8,895 bases of DNA. It comes from Chloroflexota bacterium. Lineage in GTDB: Bacteria > Chloroflexota > Dehalococcoidia > UBA3495. The position numbers and the translations under genes were made by a program. Below are positions 6,692-8,895 of the stretch, piece by piece. The stretch covers positions 1 through 8,895 of the forward strand of contig JACZRM010000054.1 of the NCBI GenBank assembly GCA_022576105.1, in the 5' to 3' direction. The stretch's first letter is position 1. Every line of letters begins with the position of its first letter. A model generated the notes under the pieces. It was given only the letters and a program-made list of their open reading frames with translations. It was not told where the DNA came from and did not search any database.

Positions 6692-7120
6692 CTACGGTTC
6701 CAACCGCGCCTGGTCGCCCACCTTGATATCGCCGCCGTTGATTACCACCGCCAGCATCCCCCGGCGTCCGTCCAGCTTCTGGCGCAGGCCGGGCTGAATG
6801 GCATCCATCTTGCCGCAAGGCTCGCACGGCCCGACAAATTCCAGGGTCACTTCATCACCAATGAACATTACCTGCCCGGCTTTGGAGTCAATCAGGTTCA
6901 AGCCCCGAGTGGTGATATTTTCCTTGATCATACCCGGTTCCAGGCCGAATTTGTCCAGGGTCTCCTGGTCCATCACCAGCACCTGGCGGGTATTGTCGGC
7001 GCTGCAACTGCGGTCGCCCTCCAGGCCCTGCCCCGACAATGCCCTGGCCGACTGCACCGGGTCCGAGGGCGTCCCCTTAACTCGTGCGATGTGCAAAGCG
7101 GTTATGCTGCCCTGCTGCAT
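6692..7120 (-). CDS. MOSC domain protein
   Basis: A 142-residue single-domain MOSC (molybdenum cofactor sulfurase C-terminal) protein. The motif FVGPCEPCGKMDAIQPGL (95-112) with Cys99 and Cys102, followed by GRRGMLAVVINGG (118-130) and IKVGD (132-136), is characteristic. GLEGDR (32-37) is the usual N-terminal motif of the domain. MOSC proteins are linked to molybdenum-cofactor sulfur handling or N-hydroxylated-compound reduction; single-domain members are mostly uncharacterised. The ATG at 7120 is chosen because AGGAGG (plus-strand CCTCCT at 7129-7134) lies 8 nt upstream. A GTG at 7165 would add 15 residues and put this ribosome site inside the gene. It stops with TAG (6692-6694). No other cofactor gene is adjacent. 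Confidence 0.92.
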   Translation of the reverse strand: MQQGSITALHIARVKGTPSDPVQSARALSGQGLEGDRSCSADNTRQVLVMDQETLDKFGLEPGMIKENITTRGLNLIDSKAGQVMFIGDEVTLEFVGPCEPCGKMDAIQPGLRQKLDGRRGMLAVVINGGDIKVGDQARLEP

Positions 7121-7153
7121 TTTGGTTGCCTCCTGCTGAGAGTCTCTAACTAA

Positions 7154-7169
7154 ATGACTGATCACTCAT
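7154..7169. promoter_or_regulatory. Operator-like palindrome upstream of the MOSC gene
   Basis: ATGACTGATCACTCAT is a 16-bp inverted repeat with one mismatch per half (ATGA-C-TGA / TCA-C-TCAT), centred about 41 bp upstream of the MOSC start codon. Its size and symmetry suit a dimeric repressor site. No regulator gene is nearby and chance occurrence cannot be excluded. Confidence 0.3.
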
Positions 7170-7186
7170 CTGGTAGTGAGCATTCT

Positions 7187-7259
7187 AAATTCCCCCGTCC
7201 CTCTTTGCAAAGGGGCTATCGACTCTCCCCCTTTCGTAAAGGGGGACTTAGGGGGATTT
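7187..7259. repeat. Palindromic intergenic repeat (CCCCCTTT/AAAGGGGG type)
   Basis: The ends AAATTCCCCC (7187-7196) and GGGGGATTT (7251-7259) are inverted relative to each other. Inside lie CTTTGCAAAG (7203-7212) and a perfect 9-bp hairpin TCCCCCTTT/AAAGGGGGA (7226-7234 and 7238-7246) with loop CGT. This composition matches a dispersed intergenic repeat common in many environmental bacterial genomes, which in translation gives peptides like PPKSPFTKGG. No coding capacity is expected; it may be a non-autonomous mobile palindrome. Confidence 0.6.
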
Positions 7260-7400
7260 CCTCTTGATAGGTGTTCTTTGTAAGGTGTTCTAAAGAAGCT
7301 GCCCAGCGATTCCAATCGCCAAAACTGTTGCAATCGATTATAGGCCCTGCGTCCATTCGGCGCTAGATATGCGGTTGCCTGGTAGTGTATCAGTTTAGCC

Positions 7401-7480
7401 CTCGTCATTGCGGCGCAAGCCGAAATCCATCAGAACCGCTCGACCACTCATGTATCTACCACCGGCCTTCGCCGGTGTGG
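7401..7480. repeat. Degenerate second intergenic repeat
   Basis: The left part (7401-7430) reads CGTCATTGCGGCGCAAGCCG followed by AAATCCAT. It resembles the widespread repeat with CATTCCGGC..GCCGGAATCC ends but carries mismatches. The right part has a perfect 7-bp hairpin CACCGGC/GCCGGTG (7460-7466 and 7471-7477) with loop CTTC. Together they look like the two ends of one decayed palindromic element. Confidence 0.4.
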
Positions 7481-7615
7481 CCAATAGAAGCCAATTCCTG
7501 GCAAAACAGACTGATGCACTGCCACTTACCTGGTCTCAGGGTTTCAATTGGCGCCTAATTGTTTGGCTTTGGTTCGCGGTTGGCGTCTAGATGGATTGCT
7601 GGATAAGCTGGAGGT

Positions 7616-8191
7616 ATGCGTAGTCGCACCATAACGATGCTAATGTCGGTGGCCCTTGCTTTGGCCCTGGCTGGCTGTGCCGCCCAGCTCTCTGGCCCTT
7701 CCAGTTTCGGCGAGACCCCGGTGTCACGTTCGCCTGTAGACGACAACGCTGGTGGCTCTAGCGTCTCCACGCCTCTGCTATATTGGGAAACTGCACCGGG
7801 CTCACCGGGGAAAGAGCCTCAAGTACCGGAGTCACAAATACCCGAGTCTCCCGCCGTTGAATCCCAAGCTGTTGCCAGCGGCAATGACAAATCGGGTAGT
7901 TCTCCGGTCGCAGTGGCTACTTCACAGCAAACAGAGAAAGTCCCCTCCGGTACGGTGGCTCTGTTCTATCGGGTCAACTTTGGCAGCGACACCCAAAGCC
8001 TGAAGACGGTGGTAACCGATGCCCGGGGCAAAGGCAATTACGGTATCGCCGTTTCCACCTGGAGCACTGGCAGCAAGGGCATCGTTAGGTACATACCCGA
8101 GACCGGGCAGACCGATGTCATCAAGACTATTACCTCTCCCAGCTACTCCAAGAGCGCCATCTACCCCATTACCGTCGGCGACCGCCTGTGA
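7616..8191 (+). CDS. Lipoprotein, N-terminal part before an in-frame TGA
   Basis: The ATG at 7616 follows GGAGG by only 1 nt, an unusually tight spacing. The first 21 residues form a lipoprotein signal peptide: RSR, a hydrophobic stretch, then LAGC with Cys21 as the lipidated residue, so the protein should be anchored on the outer face of the membrane. A Pro/Ser/Glu-rich linker follows (about 22-108), with short imperfect repeats such as PESQ, PESP and VESQ. From about 109 a globular region begins (VALFYRVNFGSDTQ...). The frame hits TGA at 8189-8191 (codon 192) and then continues in the same frame to 8560. I do not recognise the family. The strand-rich sequence could be part of a beta-propeller-like domain, but this is a guess. 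Confidence 0.65.
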   Translation: MRSRTITMLMSVALALALAGCAAQLSGPSSFGETPVSRSPVDDNAGGSSVSTPLLYWETAPGSPGKEPQVPESQIPESPAVESQAVASGNDKSGSSPVAVATSQQTEKVPSGTVALFYRVNFGSDTQSLKTVVTDARGKGNYGIAVSTWSTGSKGIVRYIPETGQTDVIKTITSPSYSKSAIYPITVGDRL

Positions 8192-8194
8192 GCC

Positions 8195-8560
8195 ATGCGT
8201 GATTGGGGATCAGACTGGACAGCGGCTAACAAGCGCTTTACGGTCGAAGAGCTGGACCCGCACACCGGCGCTACCCTGAATTCGCTGGACATCAGTGCCG
8301 AATGGTTCACTTTTTTGAACGATCGGGTGTTCTTCAAGAGCAAGGTCACCGAGAATTATTGGAACGGCAGTCGCAGCGGCGGGAAGCTGAAGGTGCAATC
8401 TTTTGGATCGTCGGAGGTTCAGGACCTGGCGGTGGAGGGAGTCCAATTGCACGCAGTGGCCGACCGCCTGGTATCAGTGGACCAGCAGGAGATCCGCTGG
8501 CGCGATCCGGTTACCGCCAACATCCAGTCTACGAATTACGTCGATGCCCTCTCTGCGTAG
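8195..8560 (+). pseudogene. Continuation of the lipoprotein after the in-frame TGA
   Basis: This 121-codon frame begins with an ATG one codon after the TGA and is in the same frame as the lipoprotein part. The two probably formed one protein of 314 codons. It has no signal peptide of its own and no ribosome site. Segments such as TVEELDPHTGATLNSLDI and DRLVSVDQQEIRWRDP look like beta-strand repeats of an extracytoplasmic domain. The options are a nonsense-mutated pseudogene, re-initiation at the ATG 3 nt past the stop, or a sequencing error. The end at TAG 8558-8560 overlaps the convergent small gene, so the C-terminus may also be truncated. Confidence 0.45.
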
Positions 8561-8685
8561 AACGTCTGGCCCGACGCCCGTATAGCCCTCCGGTAGCGTT
8601 CCTTATGCCGGTCGACGACGCTCGGGTCCTTTGCGGGCGTGATCGTCAGGAACTCGCCTGGGCGGGGGTCGGTGCTGCTAATCAT
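8536..8685 (-). CDS. Small hypothetical protein, coupled to the upstream gene
   Basis: The minus-strand ATG at 8685-8683 opens a 49-residue frame (starting MISSTDPRPGEFLTI) that ends with TAA at 8538-8536. It overlaps the stop of the upstream minus-strand gene by 8 nt (ATGATTAG). An AAGGA ribosome site (8695-8691) lies 5 nt before it. This coupling and the GC-rich third positions argue that it is real. The product is basic in the middle (RHKERYRRAIRAS). I do not recognise it. Its end overlaps the convergent lipoprotein frame by 25 bp. Confidence 0.45.
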   Translation of the reverse strand: MISSTDPRPGEFLTITPAKDPSVVDRHKERYRRAIRASGQTFYAERAST

Positions 8686-8893
8686 CTCGGTCCTTCCATT
8701 TCTCCCCATCGTCCATCCCGGCTGAGGCCTTCTCTGCCATGTCCGCCACCTTTTTCAGCGACTCACGCCACAGCCGCTTGTCTTCCTCTTGTTTGGCCTG
8801 CCACTGTGCCTTGTCCGCTTCCGCCCAGGCATACTGTGTGCAACGTGTCTGGTAGTCGCTCTTGATGATCTGCTGGACTGAGGAAAGCCGGAT
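8678..8893 (-). CDS. C-terminal end of an unknown charged helical protein (partial)
   Basis: Reading the minus strand from the window edge, a frame of 71 residues stays open to TAG at 8680-8678. Its start lies beyond the window. The sequence is highly charged and likely alpha-helical (for example QAKQEEDKRLWRESLKKVAD), with four Trp and an Asp/Lys-rich tail. The frame is biased to G/C third positions, as a real gene would be, and it overlaps the start of the next small gene. The compact arrangement is typical of phage-like or other tightly packed operons, but no family is recognised. Confidence 0.5.
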   Translation of the reverse strand: MRLSSVQQIIKSDYQTRCTQYAWAEADKAQWQAKQEEDKRLWRESLKKVADMAEKASAGMDDGEKWKDRDD

Positions 8894-8895
8894 GT

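Larger units (their letters stand above)
7121..7615. other. Non-coding stretch upstream of the MOSC and lipoprotein genes
   Basis: This roughly 495-bp divergent intergenic region contains the MOSC ribosome site, a near-palindrome (7154-7169) and two palindromic repeat elements (7187-7259 and 7401-7480). The frames open here are short and have no family resemblance; one minus-strand frame simply translates the CCCCCTTT repeat. Between 7481 and 7615 I see nothing beyond the lipoprotein ribosome site GGAGG at 7610-7614. Confidence 0.5.

Noticed and set aside
7166..7408. An 80-codon minus-strand frame
   Set aside because: Its C-terminal part is only the translation of the palindromic repeat (PPKSPFTKGG-like), and the rest has no motif or ribosome site.
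7187..7480. CRISPR array
   Set aside because: The repeats are inverted palindromes of different sequence, without regularly spaced direct repeats or unique spacers.
7591..7621. Ten-codon leader frame overlapping the lipoprotein start
   Set aside because: It has no ribosome site and no amino-acid run typical of attenuation; it is probably chance.
8302..8865. A 187-codon plus-strand frame over the lipoprotein end and right edge
   Set aside because: It overlaps the lipoprotein frame and the minus-strand pair. Its translation is rich in Pro, Arg and Ser as expected from a shadow frame, and it has no motif.

Overview
This window looks like a chromosomal stretch of an uncultured bacterium. Most genes are moderately GC-rich (Kef-type antiporter, MmgE/PrpD protein, MOSC protein, LON-domain protein, Nudix hydrolase), and they are separated by GC-rich palindromic intergenic repeats. 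Gene content and style suggest a Chloroflexota lineage (Dehalococcoidia or SAR202-like). This is an inference from general resemblance; no rRNA or marker gene is present to prove it.

Layout, left to right. (1) 3-329 (+): the C-terminal end of an OLD/TOPRIM-type AAA ATPase, AT-richer than the rest and probably acquired by transfer. (2) 330-706: a non-coding gap with several hairpins and a TATAAT box. (3) 707-2572 (+): a CPA2/Kef-type cation:proton antiporter with an extra membrane domain and no RCK domain. (4) 2760-3704 (+): a BtuF-like cobalamin-binding-type protein split by one in-frame TGA. (5) 3710-4144 (-): a Nudix hydrolase. (6) 4353-5054 (-): a stand-alone LON substrate-binding-domain protein. 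(7) 5233-6594 (+): an MmgE/PrpD-family protein, divergent from the LON gene. (8) 6692-7120 (-): a MOSC-domain protein, convergent with MmgE across a strong hairpin. (9) 7121-7615: a non-coding stretch holding two intergenic repeat elements. (10) 7616-8560 (+): a lipoprotein gene interrupted by an in-frame TGA. (11) 8536-8893 (-): two overlapping small genes of unknown function, one running off the window edge. The genes form no single pathway; most are single-gene units in alternating orientation.

The main discovery candidate is the BtuF-like gene. The TGA at 3051-3053 falls where this family usually has the second Cys of a C-x-V-C motif (C95-E-V-[TGA98]-A-V-S). The frame continues intact for 216 more codons with the family motifs preserved. 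A perfect 8-bp hairpin with a GGT apical loop begins 9 nt after the TGA, with 17 nt between TGA and loop, very close to the spacing (18 nt) and loop (GGU) of the E. coli fdhF SECIS element. I read this as a likely selenoprotein with a CxxU motif in a family that I do not know as a described selenoprotein family. The alternatives are a point-mutated pseudogene or a sequencing error. TGA is not generally recoded here: the antiporter and MmgE genes contain none in frame, and at least the first gene and the Nudix gene end with it.
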